Source of the DNA: Chloroflexi bacterium 54-19
Lineage (GTDB): Bacteria; Chloroflexota; Chloroflexia; Chloroheliales; Chloroheliaceae
DNA length: 36,664 nt
Direction: 5' to 3'
Assembly (NCBI GenBank): GCA_001898225.1
Contig: MKTJ01000075.1
Coordinates: 8,576-45,239 of the forward strand
The notes beneath the pieces are model-generated. The model was not told the origin of the DNA, did no database searches, and saw only the letters and a program-made list of their open reading frames with translations. Position numbers and translations under genes: made by a program. This document shows, in pieces, positions 1-8,366 of the stretch (its first letter is position 1; every line of letters begins with the position of its first letter).

Positions 1-875
1 GCGTCTTCGTTATCGGCGGCCCGGCCCGACATTTCCAATAACTGGCTGCCTAGAATCAGGGCCAGTTCCACCAGGTCGGTGGGTCCGCGCCCCTGCAAGG
101 TTTCGACCGCCTCTTTTACTTCCAGGGCGTTGCCGACCGCGTAGCCGAGCGGTTGCTCCATGCTGCTAAGGACTGCCCGCACCTTGCGCCCGACCCCTTC
201 CCCGATTTCGACCATGGCATGGGCCAGGGCGGTGGCGTCGGCCAGGTTTTTCATGAAAGCCCCTTTGCCGTGCTTGACATCGAGGACGATGCAGTTGGTC
301 CCGGCAGCGATTTTCTTGGACATTACGCTGCTGGCAATCAAGGGCAGACTTTCAACCGTCCCGGTTACGTCACGCAGGGAGTAGAGCTTGCCGTCCGCCG
401 GGGCCAGGTCGGAACTTTGCCCGGCCACGACCAGCCCGTTTTTCGCCAGGGCCGCCCGGAACTCGGTCTCGGAAAGAGTGGCCCGGAAACCGGGAATGGT
501 TTCAAGCTTATCGACGGTGCCGCCAAAGTAACCCAGGCCGCGCCCGCTCATTTTACCAACGGGCAGGCCGGTAGCCGCTACCAGGGGTGCAACCACCATG
601 GTGGTCTTGTCACCGACGCCCCCGGTGCTGTGTTTGTCGACCACGACCGGGGCGATGTCGCTCAAATCGAGCTGATGCCCGCTTCGCACCATCGCCTCGG
701 TCAGGGCCACGGTTTCGGCGGCTGACATGCCCTGGAAGAAAATTGCCATCAACAAAGCGGCGGCCTGGTAATCGGGAATTTCACCCCGGTTGTACCCATC
801 GATAAAGAAGCCGATTTCGGCCCCGGTCAGGGCCTGCCCGCCGCGTTTTTTGATAATAATGTCAACCGCTCTCAA
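1..875 (-). CDS. deoA: Pyrimidine-nucleoside (thymidine) phosphorylase, 3' end cut by window edge
   Basis: Catalyses reversible phosphorolysis of thymidine/uridine to the free base and (deoxy)ribose-1-phosphate, a cytosolic step of nucleoside salvage. About 291 N-terminal residues are visible out of roughly 430 usual for the family; the gene runs off the left edge. The phosphate-binding signature KHSTGGVGDKTT lies near residues 81-92, followed by KMSGRGLGYFGGTVDKLE, both hallmarks of the thymidine/pyrimidine-nucleoside phosphorylase family. I chose a TTG start at 873-875 because AAAAGGAGA sits just upstream and the translation begins MRAVDIIIKKRGG, typical of the family N-terminus. The pdp type (thymidine plus uridine) and the deoA type (thymidine) cannot be separated by eye. 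DeoC, which acts further down the same route, is at the other end of the window. Confidence 0.93.
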   Translation of the reverse strand, partial: MRAVDIIIKKRGGQALTGAEIGFFIDGYNRGEIPDYQAAALLMAIFFQGMSAAETVALTEAMVRSGHQLDLSDIAPVVVDKHSTGGVGDKTTMVVAPLVAATGLPVGKMSGRGLGYFGGTVDKLETIPGFRATLSETEFRAALAKNGLVVAGQSSDLAPADGKLYSLRDVTGTVESLPLIASSVMSKKIAAGTNCIVLDVKHGKGAFMKNLADATALAHAMVEIGEGVGRKVRAVLSSMEQPLGYAVGNALEVKEAVETLQGRGPTDLVELALILGSQLLEMSGRAADNED

Positions 876-890
876 CTCGTTCTCCTTTTC

Positions 891-1055
891 AGTAGTCAGA
901 AGTCGGTAGCCAGTAGTCAGTTTTTGGACCCCTTGGAGTGGATGCTTTTAAGCAAAATCTTACTCAATTCTGGTTCTATTTAATTCCTGAATTTTGAGTA
1001 AAACATTTGATTTGGCTCTTTCTCACTGACTACTGACCACTGGCTACTGTCTACT
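891..1055. repeat. Imperfect inverted repeat pair flanking ~100 bp (MITE-like)
   Basis: Two 31-nt arms, 891-921 and 1025-1055, are inverted copies of one another with 25 of 31 positions matching by my alignment. Each arm is itself built of degenerate AGTAGTCAG/AGTAGCCAG units. They enclose about 100 bp of AT-rich DNA with no ORF. The right arm reaches 2 nt into the stop codon of the prolyl oligopeptidase gene. The shape fits a small non-autonomous intergenic element. I see no clear target-site duplication. Confidence 0.6.
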
Positions 1056-3102
1056 ATTTAACAATAACTTCCATACCAAATTGCTTGAACAGGAAGGCAA
1101 AGACGTCCGCGTACTCGTCAATGAGCTTGGAAGTCGGTTTGCCGTGCCCGTGTCCGGCCTTCATTTCGACCCGCAGCAAGACCGGGTTGTCCCCGGTATA
1201 AGCTTCCTTGAGCGTGGCGAAGAACTTCTTGGCGTGACCCGGCACTACCCGGTCATCGGTATCCGCCGTCAGGACAAGGGTCGGCGGGTAAGCCACGCCC
1301 GGTTTGACGTTGTGAAGCGGCGAATAGGCGTAGAGATAGGTAAATTCTTCCTTGCTGTTCTCGGCGTTGCCGTACTCCGAGGCCCAGTAGCGCCCTACCG
1401 TGAACTTGTGGTAGCGCAGCATATCCGCGACCGGAACGTGGCAGAGGACCGCCCCATAGAGGTCGGGTCGCTGCAACTCGCAGGCTGCCACCAGGAGGCC
1501 GCCGTTGCTGCCGCCTTCGATAGCCAGTTTCGGCGTGCTGGTGTACTTATTCTCAATCAGCCATTCCGCCGCCGCGATAAAGTCGTCAAAAACGTTCTGC
1601 TTCTTTTCGAACATGCCGCCCCGGTGCCAGGCTTCGCCAAACTCGCCGCCGCCGCGCAGGTTCGGCAGGGCAAAGACGCCGCCGTTTTCGATCCAGGCAA
1701 TCCGGGCCGCCGAAAAGGCCGGGGTCATGCTGATGTTAAATCCCCCGTAAGCGTAAAGCAGGGCCGGGTTCTCGCCGTTCATGTTTAGCCCTTTGCGGTG
1801 GACCAGGAACATCGGCACTTCGGTCCCGTCTTTCGAGGGGTAGAAGACCTGGCGAGTGACGAAATCGGACGGGTCGAAATTAACCTCCGAATCCCGGAAA
1901 ACACTGATTTGGGAGGTTTCAAAGTTGTAGCGGAAGACCGTGCTGGCCCGCAAAAACGAGGTAAACCCGATAAACATTTCGGTCTCGTCGCGTTTGCCCG
2001 AAAGAGCGGTTATCGAGCCGATTTCCGGCAGTTCAATGTGATGGACGTACTGGCCGTCCTTGTTATAGATGGCAAGGATATGATTGGCATTATTGAGGAA
2101 GCCGACCACGAACTGGTGGTTCACGACCGTCACGAAATCGAGGACATCTTGCTGTTCAGGCAGGATTTCTTTCCAGTTCTCGCGGGCCGGGTTGGTCGTA
2201 TCAATGGCGATGATACGGCCACGCGGAGCGTCGAGGTCGGTATTGAAGTAAAAGACCGGACCATCGTTGTCGATAAATTCGTAACGGGCATCGAAATCGT
2301 CCAGCAGTTTGATAAGTGTTTCGTCGCTGTCGAGAGGCCGGTAGTAAATCCGGTTCTGGACGGCGGTGCCATGCCAGACCCGCACGACCATGTATTTTTC
2401 GTCTTCGGTCGCAAAGGGCGTGAAGCTCAGTTCGGGGAAGTCGGGCCGTTCGTAGACCAGTTTGTCTTCGGACTGGTCGGTGCCGAGGGTGTGCCAGTAA
2501 ATCTTGCTGTTATAGCTGGTCCGTTCCGGCGGAACGGTGGCCGGGTCGGGCAGGCGGTTGTAGAAAAAGCCGGAGTTATCGGCTTTCCAGGCGATCCCTG
2601 CAAACTTGGTGTGCCGGATGGTGTCGGGCAAGTCTTCTTTGGCGTCAATCTTCCTGACTTTGAGTTCTTCCCAGTCGCTGCCAGACTGTGACCGCCCATA
2701 GACCATCAATGTGCCGTCTTTGGTGAAGGTGGTGTTGGTCAGGGCGAGGGTGCCGTCCTCGCTCAACTTGTTGGGGTCAATCACCAGTTCGGGTTCGCTG
2801 TCGAGGGTGGCCTGGCGGTAGAGGACCGACTGGTTCTGGAGGCCGTCGTTCTTCCAGAAATAGTAATAGTCGCCTTCCTTTGATGGGGCCGAATACTTGG
2901 GGTAATTCCAGAGTTCGGTCAGCCGTTTTTTAAGCTGCTCGCGCTGGGGAATGGCATCCAGGTAGGTGCGAGTGACATCGTTCTGGGCGGTGACCCACTC
3001 CTGTACTTCGGGAGCGAGGTCATCTTCCAGCCAGCGATAGGGGTCGGCGACGATGGTCCCGAAAAAATTATCGGTTACATCTTCCTTACGAGTTTTAATC
3101 AT
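1054..3102 (-). CDS. Prolyl oligopeptidase (peptidase family S9A)
   Basis: A serine peptidase that cleaves after proline in short peptides. At 682 residues it matches the usual ~700-residue length. The N-terminal part (about residues 1-70) and the central beta-propeller (about 70-400) precede a C-terminal alpha/beta hydrolase domain. The catalytic triad is visible: Ser532 in GGSNGG, Asp616/617 in TADTDDRVVP, and His651 in KAGHGHGKPT. The N-terminal DPYRWLED motif is also characteristic. There is no signal peptide, so the enzyme is probably cytoplasmic. The ATG at 3102 follows AAGGAATAACG. The downstream thymidine phosphorylase is on the same strand but 178 bp away across a repeat, so co-transcription is uncertain. 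A long antisense reading frame over this gene is a codon-bias shadow. Confidence 0.95.
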   Translation of the reverse strand: MIKTRKEDVTDNFFGTIVADPYRWLEDDLAPEVQEWVTAQNDVTRTYLDAIPQREQLKKRLTELWNYPKYSAPSKEGDYYYFWKNDGLQNQSVLYRQATLDSEPELVIDPNKLSEDGTLALTNTTFTKDGTLMVYGRSQSGSDWEELKVRKIDAKEDLPDTIRHTKFAGIAWKADNSGFFYNRLPDPATVPPERTSYNSKIYWHTLGTDQSEDKLVYERPDFPELSFTPFATEDEKYMVVRVWHGTAVQNRIYYRPLDSDETLIKLLDDFDARYEFIDNDGPVFYFNTDLDAPRGRIIAIDTTNPARENWKEILPEQQDVLDFVTVVNHQFVVGFLNNANHILAIYNKDGQYVHHIELPEIGSITALSGKRDETEMFIGFTSFLRASTVFRYNFETSQISVFRDSEVNFDPSDFVTRQVFYPSKDGTEVPMFLVHRKGLNMNGENPALLYAYGGFNISMTPAFSAARIAWIENGGVFALPNLRGGGEFGEAWHRGGMFEKKQNVFDDFIAAAEWLIENKYTSTPKLAIEGGSNGGLLVAACELQRPDLYGAVLCHVPVADMLRYHKFTVGRYWASEYGNAENSKEEFTYLYAYSPLHNVKPGVAYPPTLVLTADTDDRVVPGHAKKFFATLKEAYTGDNPVLLRVEMKAGHGHGKPTSKLIDEYADVFAFLFKQFGMEVIVK

Positions 3103-3458
3103 CGTTATTCCTTACCGTGTTTCTCTTAAAGTTGTTTTCCATCCAATAATTTTTGACCCCTCGGAAGGGTCTTGCAACAGAGCAGGTGCAAAGGGAGCAG
3201 ATATATTGAAGCTATAACAGCCTGGTACCGAGCAATATAGCAAAGGAATTTAAATTTAGCAAAGCCGGTTGCTAACAGGGTTAGAACTATATACTTAGGC
3301 CCCTTTAGGTAGTCCAATGTGATGTGGCTCACGCCGGGATAGGTAGTTTCAACGATACGACCTCCCCTCAAACCGGGTTAAATAAGTTACGTAAGTAACC
3401 CTTGTCCTGGCGTTGATACAAAAGCAGTTAATATAAAAAATTTTGGAGTATAAAAAAG
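3103..3458. other. 356-bp divergent intergenic region
   Basis: It separates the minus-strand peptidase from the plus-strand secreted protein and should hold both promoters. I see no convincing gene; an 81-codon minus-strand frame has low-complexity, unfamiliar sequence. Small features are a weak hairpin at 3155-3171 (GACCC/GGGTC) and a short palindrome at 3386-3399 (GTTAC-GTAA-GTAAC). TAATAT at 3429-3434 could be a -10 box for the plus-strand gene, but I find no well-spaced -35. Confidence 0.4.
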
Positions 3459-4691
3459 TTGGCAGAAACTATAAAAAAATCTAACTACCTGGTCCGGCTG
3501 GCTGTGCTGGCGCTGGTTCTGAGCGGTATCCTGGCCTCGCTTTACAGTGTGCCGACCGCTTCCGCCGAAGATTTCGCTTCGAATGACTTCCGCTTCGTCT
3601 GGAACCGCACCGACAAACCGATTCAGGATGGCCGCACCTCCCGCACCTACCTGTGGGGCCCGGCTCCTTTTACCGGGGCGGTCTGGGAAAATTACGCCGA
3701 AGCGCCCGGCGGCAAACGGCTGGTGCAGTATTTTGATAAAAGCCGCATGGAGATTACCAACCCCAACGGCGATAAACTCAGCCCCTACTATGTTACCAAC
3801 GGCCTGATTGTAAAAGAAATGATTACCGGCCAGGTCCAGGTCGGCAATAGCGCCTTCCAGTCGCGCGGCCCGGCCCGGCAGGGTGTCGCAGGTGACGGCG
3901 ACGATACCTCCGGCCCGACCTATGCCGCCCTCGGCGGCGTCCTGACCCCGTCCCCGAACGAGGTCGGGGTCCTGGTAGCCGGTTCGATTGACCGTAACGG
4001 CGGCGTGCGTTACGACGTGGGCGACTACGGCAAACGCTACCAGGTCGTCAGCGCTTACTACGAAGCCTCCACCGGTCACAATATTGCCGGGCCGTTCTGG
4101 AGTTTCCTGAACCAGTCCGGTACGGTCTACACCGGGCAGGGCAACATCATCAACGGACGGCTGTTCGACCCGGTCTTCTACGCGACCGGCCTGCCGATTA
4201 CCGAGGCTTACTGGGCCAGGGTTAAAGTCGGCGGCGTGGTCAAAGATGTGCTGGTCCAGGCTTTCGAGCGGCGGATTATGACTTTTACCCCCTCGAACTC
4301 CCCGGCTTACCAGGTCGAAATGGGCAACGTGGGTCGCCACTACTACGCCTGGCGCTACGAAGGCGGTTCCAATAACAACCAGCAGAATGGTTGCGCTAAC
4401 GTGCCGGACCCGATTAACGCCAACCTGCGCCCCGCCAAGTGCATCAACGCCGGTCAGGTGATTTCGATGGACATCGGCAACTTCTTCCCGAACGAGCAGA
4501 TTGGTTTCTGGCTGACCGACCCCTACGAAAACGTGGTGGCCGGGACCAACAGGACCCTCAGCATCGGTGAAACGGGCGACCAGTACGACCTCGAATTCGA
4601 TACCAGCGGTCTCTACACCGGCCAGTGGTACTGGGTCTTCCAGGGCACCAGCAGCGGTCGCAAAGCCGTCGTCTACTTCTACGTCAGTTAA
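3459..4691 (+). CDS. Secreted YFER-type protein with C-terminal Ig-like domain
   Basis: Function unknown. The 410-residue product begins with a signal peptide: KK near the start, hydrophobic stretch about residues 12-27, likely cleavage after TASA near residue 35. The mature part carries motifs of the type YFDKSRMEITNP (about residue 90) and FERRIMTFTP, which resemble the YFERARLELHDN modules of the secreted protein at 34749-36605. The last ~110 residues look like a beta-sandwich domain ending in VVYFYVS. The start is a TTG at 3459, with GGAG at 3445-3448 about 10 nt upstream. The gene stands alone and ends at a strong terminator. I infer an extracellular or cell-surface role from the signal peptide and beta-rich repeats only. 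Confidence 0.85.
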   Translation: MAETIKKSNYLVRLAVLALVLSGILASLYSVPTASAEDFASNDFRFVWNRTDKPIQDGRTSRTYLWGPAPFTGAVWENYAEAPGGKRLVQYFDKSRMEITNPNGDKLSPYYVTNGLIVKEMITGQVQVGNSAFQSRGPARQGVAGDGDDTSGPTYAALGGVLTPSPNEVGVLVAGSIDRNGGVRYDVGDYGKRYQVVSAYYEASTGHNIAGPFWSFLNQSGTVYTGQGNIINGRLFDPVFYATGLPITEAYWARVKVGGVVKDVLVQAFERRIMTFTPSNSPAYQVEMGNVGRHYYAWRYEGGSNNNQQNGCANVPDPINANLRPAKCINAGQVISMDIGNFFPNEQIGFWLTDPYENVVAGTNRTLSIGETGDQYDLEFDTSGLYTGQWYWVFQGTSSGRKAVVYFYVS

Positions 4692-4722
4692 ACCTTAACC
4701 AGTCTATCGCCTGTCCCCCTTG

Positions 4723-4757
4723 AGAGCCTTCCATTCAGCCGGAAGGCTCTTTTTGTT
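4723..4757 (+). terminator. Rho-independent terminator after secreted-protein gene
   Basis: A perfect 10-bp stem, AGAGCCTTCC (4723-4732) with GGAAGGCTCT (4741-4750), has an 8-nt loop and is followed by a T-rich run (TTTTGTTT). Confidence 0.9.
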
Positions 4758-4766
4758 TGTGCCGGG

Positions 4767-4775
4767 TGCTAAAAT
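4767..4775 (+). promoter_or_regulatory. Candidate extended -10 promoter for the PhzF gene
   Basis: TGCTAAAAT at 4767-4775 matches an extended -10 element (TGn plus TAAAAT), 45 nt before the start codon and just after the preceding terminator. I see no good -35, so this is a weak call. Confidence 0.4.
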
Positions 4776-4819
4776 AGCCAGGGGAGATGTAAAATAAGCA
4801 AAAACCAGGAAAGAAAAAT

Positions 4820-5725
4820 ATGGCAATCGAGATTCCGGTAGTGCATACGACCGTTTTCGCCGCCGCGCCGGGTGGGGGTAATCCCTGCCCGGTCTGTTTC
4901 GATACGGACGGCCTCTTAACGACCACCCAGATGCAGGGGTTAGCCGCCCGCTTCGGCCACGAAACGGCCTTTGTCCTCAAACCGGCCCAACCGGGCGCCG
5001 ATTTGCGGCTGCGCTATTTCGTCCCCAATCACGAAATGGAGATGTGTATCCACGCGACGGTTGGCACCATCACGGTTCTGGTTGAGCAGGGGGTCGTGAC
5101 TGCCTCGCCGGTCCGTATCGAAACACCCCTGGGGGTTATCCGGGCCGAGTGGAGCCGGGAAGGCGAGGTTATAACCGTGATGGTCGAGCAGTTTTTGCCA
5201 GCTTTCACAGAGGTTAACCCGGCAGCAACTGAGGTAGCCGCCGCCCTGGGAATTTCGGCAGATTTGCTGGCTAACGAGGGTTTGCCCATCCAGGCCGTTT
5301 CGACCGCCCGCGCCAAGTTGATGGTGTCACTGCGAGATTACGGGGTTTTAGACGCCTTGCAACCGGACTTCGAAAAGCTGTGGGAGGTCTGCGAACGCTA
5401 CCACAACACCGGGTTTTACGCCTTTACCCTCTCCACCCGCCAGCCTGACTTTGACGTGGACGCCCGCCAGTTTCCCTTGCGGGCCGGGTATCCCGAAGAC
5501 CCCGCCACCGGGGTAGCCGCCTGCGCCCTGGCCTCTTACTTGACCCGGTACCAGGGTGGCGTGATAAAAAAAGAAGGCTGGAACGGCTATCGCATCGGCC
5601 AGGGGTTCGCGATGGGACGCCCCAGCGTTATCCAGTCCGAGGCGTTTGTCGAGAACGGCGCGATTACGGCTACTCGCGTGGGTGGTAACGCCCTCATCCT
5701 GGGTGAGGAAACAATTCTCATGTAA
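4820..5725 (+). CDS. PhzF-family isomerase/epimerase-like protein
   Basis: Belongs to the PhzF superfamily (diaminopimelate-epimerase fold). The type member isomerises trans-2,3-dihydro-3-hydroxyanthranilate, but most bacterial members have unknown substrates. The 301 residues match family length. Visible signatures are GGNPCPVCF near residues 19-27, the catalytic-type glutamate E48 in RFGHETAFVL, and the DPATGVAACALASYL motif around residues 226-240. The ATG at 4820 follows AGGAAAG. There are no phenazine genes nearby, so phenazine synthesis is not implied. Confidence 0.9.
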   Translation: MAIEIPVVHTTVFAAAPGGGNPCPVCFDTDGLLTTTQMQGLAARFGHETAFVLKPAQPGADLRLRYFVPNHEMEMCIHATVGTITVLVEQGVVTASPVRIETPLGVIRAEWSREGEVITVMVEQFLPAFTEVNPAATEVAAALGISADLLANEGLPIQAVSTARAKLMVSLRDYGVLDALQPDFEKLWEVCERYHNTGFYAFTLSTRQPDFDVDARQFPLRAGYPEDPATGVAACALASYLTRYQGGVIKKEGWNGYRIGQGFAMGRPSVIQSEAFVENGAITATRVGGNALILGEETILM

Positions 5726-5837
5726 TTTTCTCATCCTGCCCGCGTTGATATATCTAGATAGTCTCTGACTCGCAAAGCAATATAAGCCTTTTCCTATTAA
5801 AAGTTTAAAAGTGCCTCGTAAAAACAGGAGATTTAGT

Positions 5838-6683
5838 ATGGCAGGATTTGGTAAAGGTGCAGGATTGGCCAGGCTTGTAGTTGGATTTGTGGTTGTCAGC
5901 TTGCTACTGGCTGCTTGCGGTTCAGATGCTAACTCGGCCACTCCTGTCGTACAGAATGTCGCGGCGGCTACCGTCACTAATCAAATCCAAACTCAATTAC
6001 CTGCCAATTCGCCAACCTCCCCTATTACCCGGACAACGACCTCGCCATTTTCAACGGTGCCGGTTTATAGCGGGCTGACAAAAGGCAAACTTAAAGAAAT
6101 GTACCCGGTCCTGGCGAATCTAGCCGAAGCCAAATCTTTTAAAGTCAACGATGATTGGAATGGCCTTTCGACCGATGCGCCCAGGATTGCCCATTTCAGC
6201 CTTATCCGTAAAGGCAACCAGTTTGAAGGGGAAGCCTTTTATAGCATCGGTGGGTATAGCTGGGTGGAAGATGAAGACAACCCCTATTTTGAGGCTACCG
6301 TAGCCATCACTATCCCGCTCGAAGTAGGCCAGAAATTTCTGCAAATGTTGGTGGACGCGCCGGTTGAGGAAGGTCCCTCTAAAAACACCAGGACTACCAG
6401 GGTAGATAATTATCCCAGTCTTTCTATGGAAATTGATACCGGGTATGGCTTACTTGAATTTAACAGTCTTTCCAGTTGTTGTTTTGTCCGTACCTTCACT
6501 TTTGGCAGGAATACATTTGAAGGTACAGATGCTACTGCTTTTGACGCCTTCGATTTACTGAAACCCTACCTGCGTGACGATGTTCAAAAATCTCTTTATA
6601 AGCAGGCTACCCCTACTCCGGGGAAAAGCACGCCAACATCAGCAAATACACCTGGACTGAAATTGAAGCCGACGGTCAAATAA
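5838..6683 (+). CDS. Putative lipoprotein of unknown function
   Basis: A 281-residue product with a clear type II signal peptide: hydrophobic stretch about residues 13-25, then lipobox LLAAC with the lipidated Cys27. After it comes a Thr/Pro/Ser-rich linker to about residue 75, a globular region to about 245, and a Thr/Pro/Lys-rich tail. I do not recognise the globular domain. An in-frame GTG lies upstream at 5811, but I chose ATG 5838 because CAGGAG ends 7 nt before it and the signal peptide then starts normally. The gene is AT-richer than its neighbours. Possible roles such as substrate binding or envelope maintenance are not supported by any motif. Confidence 0.8.
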   Translation: MAGFGKGAGLARLVVGFVVVSLLLAACGSDANSATPVVQNVAAATVTNQIQTQLPANSPTSPITRTTTSPFSTVPVYSGLTKGKLKEMYPVLANLAEAKSFKVNDDWNGLSTDAPRIAHFSLIRKGNQFEGEAFYSIGGYSWVEDEDNPYFEATVAITIPLEVGQKFLQMLVDAPVEEGPSKNTRTTRVDNYPSLSMEIDTGYGLLEFNSLSSCCFVRTFTFGRNTFEGTDATAFDAFDLLKPYLRDDVQKSLYKQATPTPGKSTPTSANTPGLKLKPTVK

Positions 6684-7025
6684 ATAATTGAACTTTGATT
6701 TTCGCTGTTACTCGGTTGATAAAGAAGCGCATTAAAATTGGAGGCAGGGCTTACGCCAACGGCGCGGAGATTCTTCGGCTGCGCCCTCAGAATGACAGAC
6801 TGAATACTGACCTCTGACTTTTGATTTCTAAACACTAAAAACTGAAAACTAAACACTTTATTTCTCAAAAGATGGAAAAATGAGCGGTTTTGTAGTATCA
6901 TGACGAGCGGATTGTATAAAAGAATCTGGGCCGGGTTTTCGTACCAAAATATTTATTGAACTGCCACCCGGCGATATAAAAACTATAAAATATTATTATT
7001 CAGACCTGGGAAGGTATTAAAAAGA
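6684..7025. other. 342-bp intergenic region carrying repeat-like sequence
   Basis: No gene is convincing. The middle (6761-6857) holds repeat-like sequence described separately. The right end, just before mnmA, is AT-rich with several TATAAA-like hexamers (6975-6980, 6984-6989) and TTGAAC at 6956-6961, but none is spaced as a good sigma-70 promoter. Confidence 0.4.
6761..6857. repeat. Dispersed-repeat-like intergenic sequence
   Basis: Two parts adjoin. The first (6761-6797) contains GAGATTCTTCGGCTGCGCC and CTCAGAATGACAG, a pattern I associate with repeats scattered through many bacterial genomes. The second (6798-6857) is a run of degenerate heptamer-like units (CTGAATACTGACCTCTGACTT, then CACTAAAAACTGAAAACTAAA). 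Whether it is repeated elsewhere in this genome cannot be seen from this window. Confidence 0.4.
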
Positions 7026-8120
7026 GTGGCAACCGTAGTTGTAGCGATGAGCGGCGGAGTAGATAGCTCGCTCACAGCGGCCCTTATCAAAGAGCAGGGC
7101 CACGATGTTATCGGAATAAATATGCGTCTGCACGGCAGCGGCACCGAGGAAGAGGAGCAGAATTACTCCCTCAACAAAAGCTGCTGCTCGATTGTCGAGA
7201 TGCAGGACGCCAGCAAGGTTTGCCAGCAGTTGGGCATCCCTTTTTACGCCATGAACTTTGAAAAAGAGTTCCAGGGCGCGGTCATAGATTACTTTATAAA
7301 AGAATACGAACGGGGCCGCACCCCTAACCCCTGCCTGGCCTGTAACGATTACATGAAATTCCGCTTCTTGCTTAACAAAGCGTTGGCCCTGGGTGCGGAC
7401 TACCTGGCGACCGGCCACTACGCTCGCAACGTTTTCGACCAGGAGACCGACCAGTACCACCTGCTGCGGGCGGTTGACCCGACCAAAGACCAGAGCTATG
7501 TCCTCTACATGCTCGGCCAGAAGCAACTCAGCCGGATTATGTTCCCCCTGGGCGACTTCACCAAGGCCCAGGTTCGCGAGATGGCCGCCGCCAGGGGCCT
7601 GGCGACCGCCGTAAAGCCCGAAAGCCAGGATATTTGCTTCGTGGCCGGGGGCGACTACCGCGACTATATCGCCAACCATACCAAGAAGCCGCTGGCTATC
7701 CCTGGCCCGATTGTGAACCTCCAGGGTGATGTCGTGGGCCAGCACAACGGTCTGCCGAATTATACGGTCGGACAGCGCAAGGGCCTCGGCGCGGTAATGT
7801 CTCGCCCGACCTATGTCTTGAAACTTGTCACCGAAACCAATACACTGGTGGTGGGTGAGGATGCCGATTTGCGTTCCTGCGAGATGCAGGCCGAGAAGGT
7901 AAGCTGGGTCAATAGCAAGTGGCCCGAAGGCAAAGTCCCGGCCAAAATCAAGGTGCGCTACAAGGCAACCGAACTGCCCGGCGTAATCGAGCCGCTCAAC
8001 CAGCACGACCGGACGGCCCGGATTGTCCTTGAGCAACCCCAGAGGGCTATCACCCCCGGCCAGGCGGTCGTCTTCTACAGCGGGGACGAAGTGCTGGGCG
8101 GCGGTATCATCACGCAGTAA
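7026..8120 (+). CDS. mnmA: tRNA-specific 2-thiouridylase MnmA
   Basis: Thiolates U34 of the Lys, Glu and Gln tRNAs to 2-thiouridine using ATP and relayed persulfide sulfur. The 364 residues match the family. The PP-loop SGGVDSS is at about residues 9-15, the catalytic cysteine C103 is in TPNPCLACN, and the second active cysteine C204 is in ESQDICFV. The region YTVGQRKGL lies further on and the C-terminal beta-barrel domain is intact. The start is GTG at 7026, with GGGAAGG at 7008-7014. It is followed by an inverted-repeat element rather than a clear terminator. Confidence 0.97.
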   Translation: MATVVVAMSGGVDSSLTAALIKEQGHDVIGINMRLHGSGTEEEEQNYSLNKSCCSIVEMQDASKVCQQLGIPFYAMNFEKEFQGAVIDYFIKEYERGRTPNPCLACNDYMKFRFLLNKALALGADYLATGHYARNVFDQETDQYHLLRAVDPTKDQSYVLYMLGQKQLSRIMFPLGDFTKAQVREMAAARGLATAVKPESQDICFVAGGDYRDYIANHTKKPLAIPGPIVNLQGDVVGQHNGLPNYTVGQRKGLGAVMSRPTYVLKLVTETNTLVVGEDADLRSCEMQAEKVSWVNSKWPEGKVPAKIKVRYKATELPGVIEPLNQHDRTARIVLEQPQRAITPGQAVVFYSGDEVLGGGIITQ

Positions 8121-8134
8121 CCTTTGACGTCAAA

Positions 8135-8359
8135 CGTTGAGTGAAACAACGTTAAACGTGGGACTCCTAATTTGTTCTTATAAGACGTTTTTACCCGTAA
8201 AGGGCAGGAAACAACCTGGAACGGATAAAACGCCTGGAATCAAACCTGGGACCACTAAGCGTTGTAATAAAATATAACGTAAATTTTGAACGTGGGGGCT
8301 TCTTTCATCTTTATAGGTGGGGTTCCCACGTTCAACGTTTACCGTTGTTTCATTTAACG
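8135..8359. repeat. ~225-bp element with imperfect terminal inverted repeats
   Basis: Left arm 8135-8162 and right arm 8325-8359 are inverted copies sharing a TGAAACAACG/CGTTGTTTCA core and flanking AACGT units; the right arm has about 6 extra bases. A second hairpin inside the right end pairs 8287-8296 (TGAACGTGGG) perfectly with 8325-8334 (CCCACGTTCA). The interior has no ORF. The element fills nearly the whole gap and ends 7 nt before the next start codon, so it may supply that gene's leader or promoter. It resembles a MITE. A related half-site is at 13525-13550. Confidence 0.6.
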
Positions 8360-8366
8360 AGGCGTT

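Noticed and set aside
1798..2691. Long plus-strand ORF (297 codons) opposite the prolyl oligopeptidase
   Set aside because: It lies wholly antisense to a gene with an intact catalytic triad, and its composition is what codon bias yields on the opposite strand.
3126..3371. 81-codon minus-strand ORF upstream of the peptidase
   Set aside because: No recognisable domain, no clear SD, and it spans the region expected to hold two divergent promoters.
3387..4340. Minus-strand ORF of 317 codons over the secreted protein gene
   Set aside because: It overlaps a gene with signal peptide, SD and terminator on the plus strand; no recognisable domain.
4820..5725. Phenazine biosynthesis locus
   Set aside because: Only a PhzF-family protein is present; no other phenazine gene is nearby and most PhzF homologues are unrelated to phenazines.
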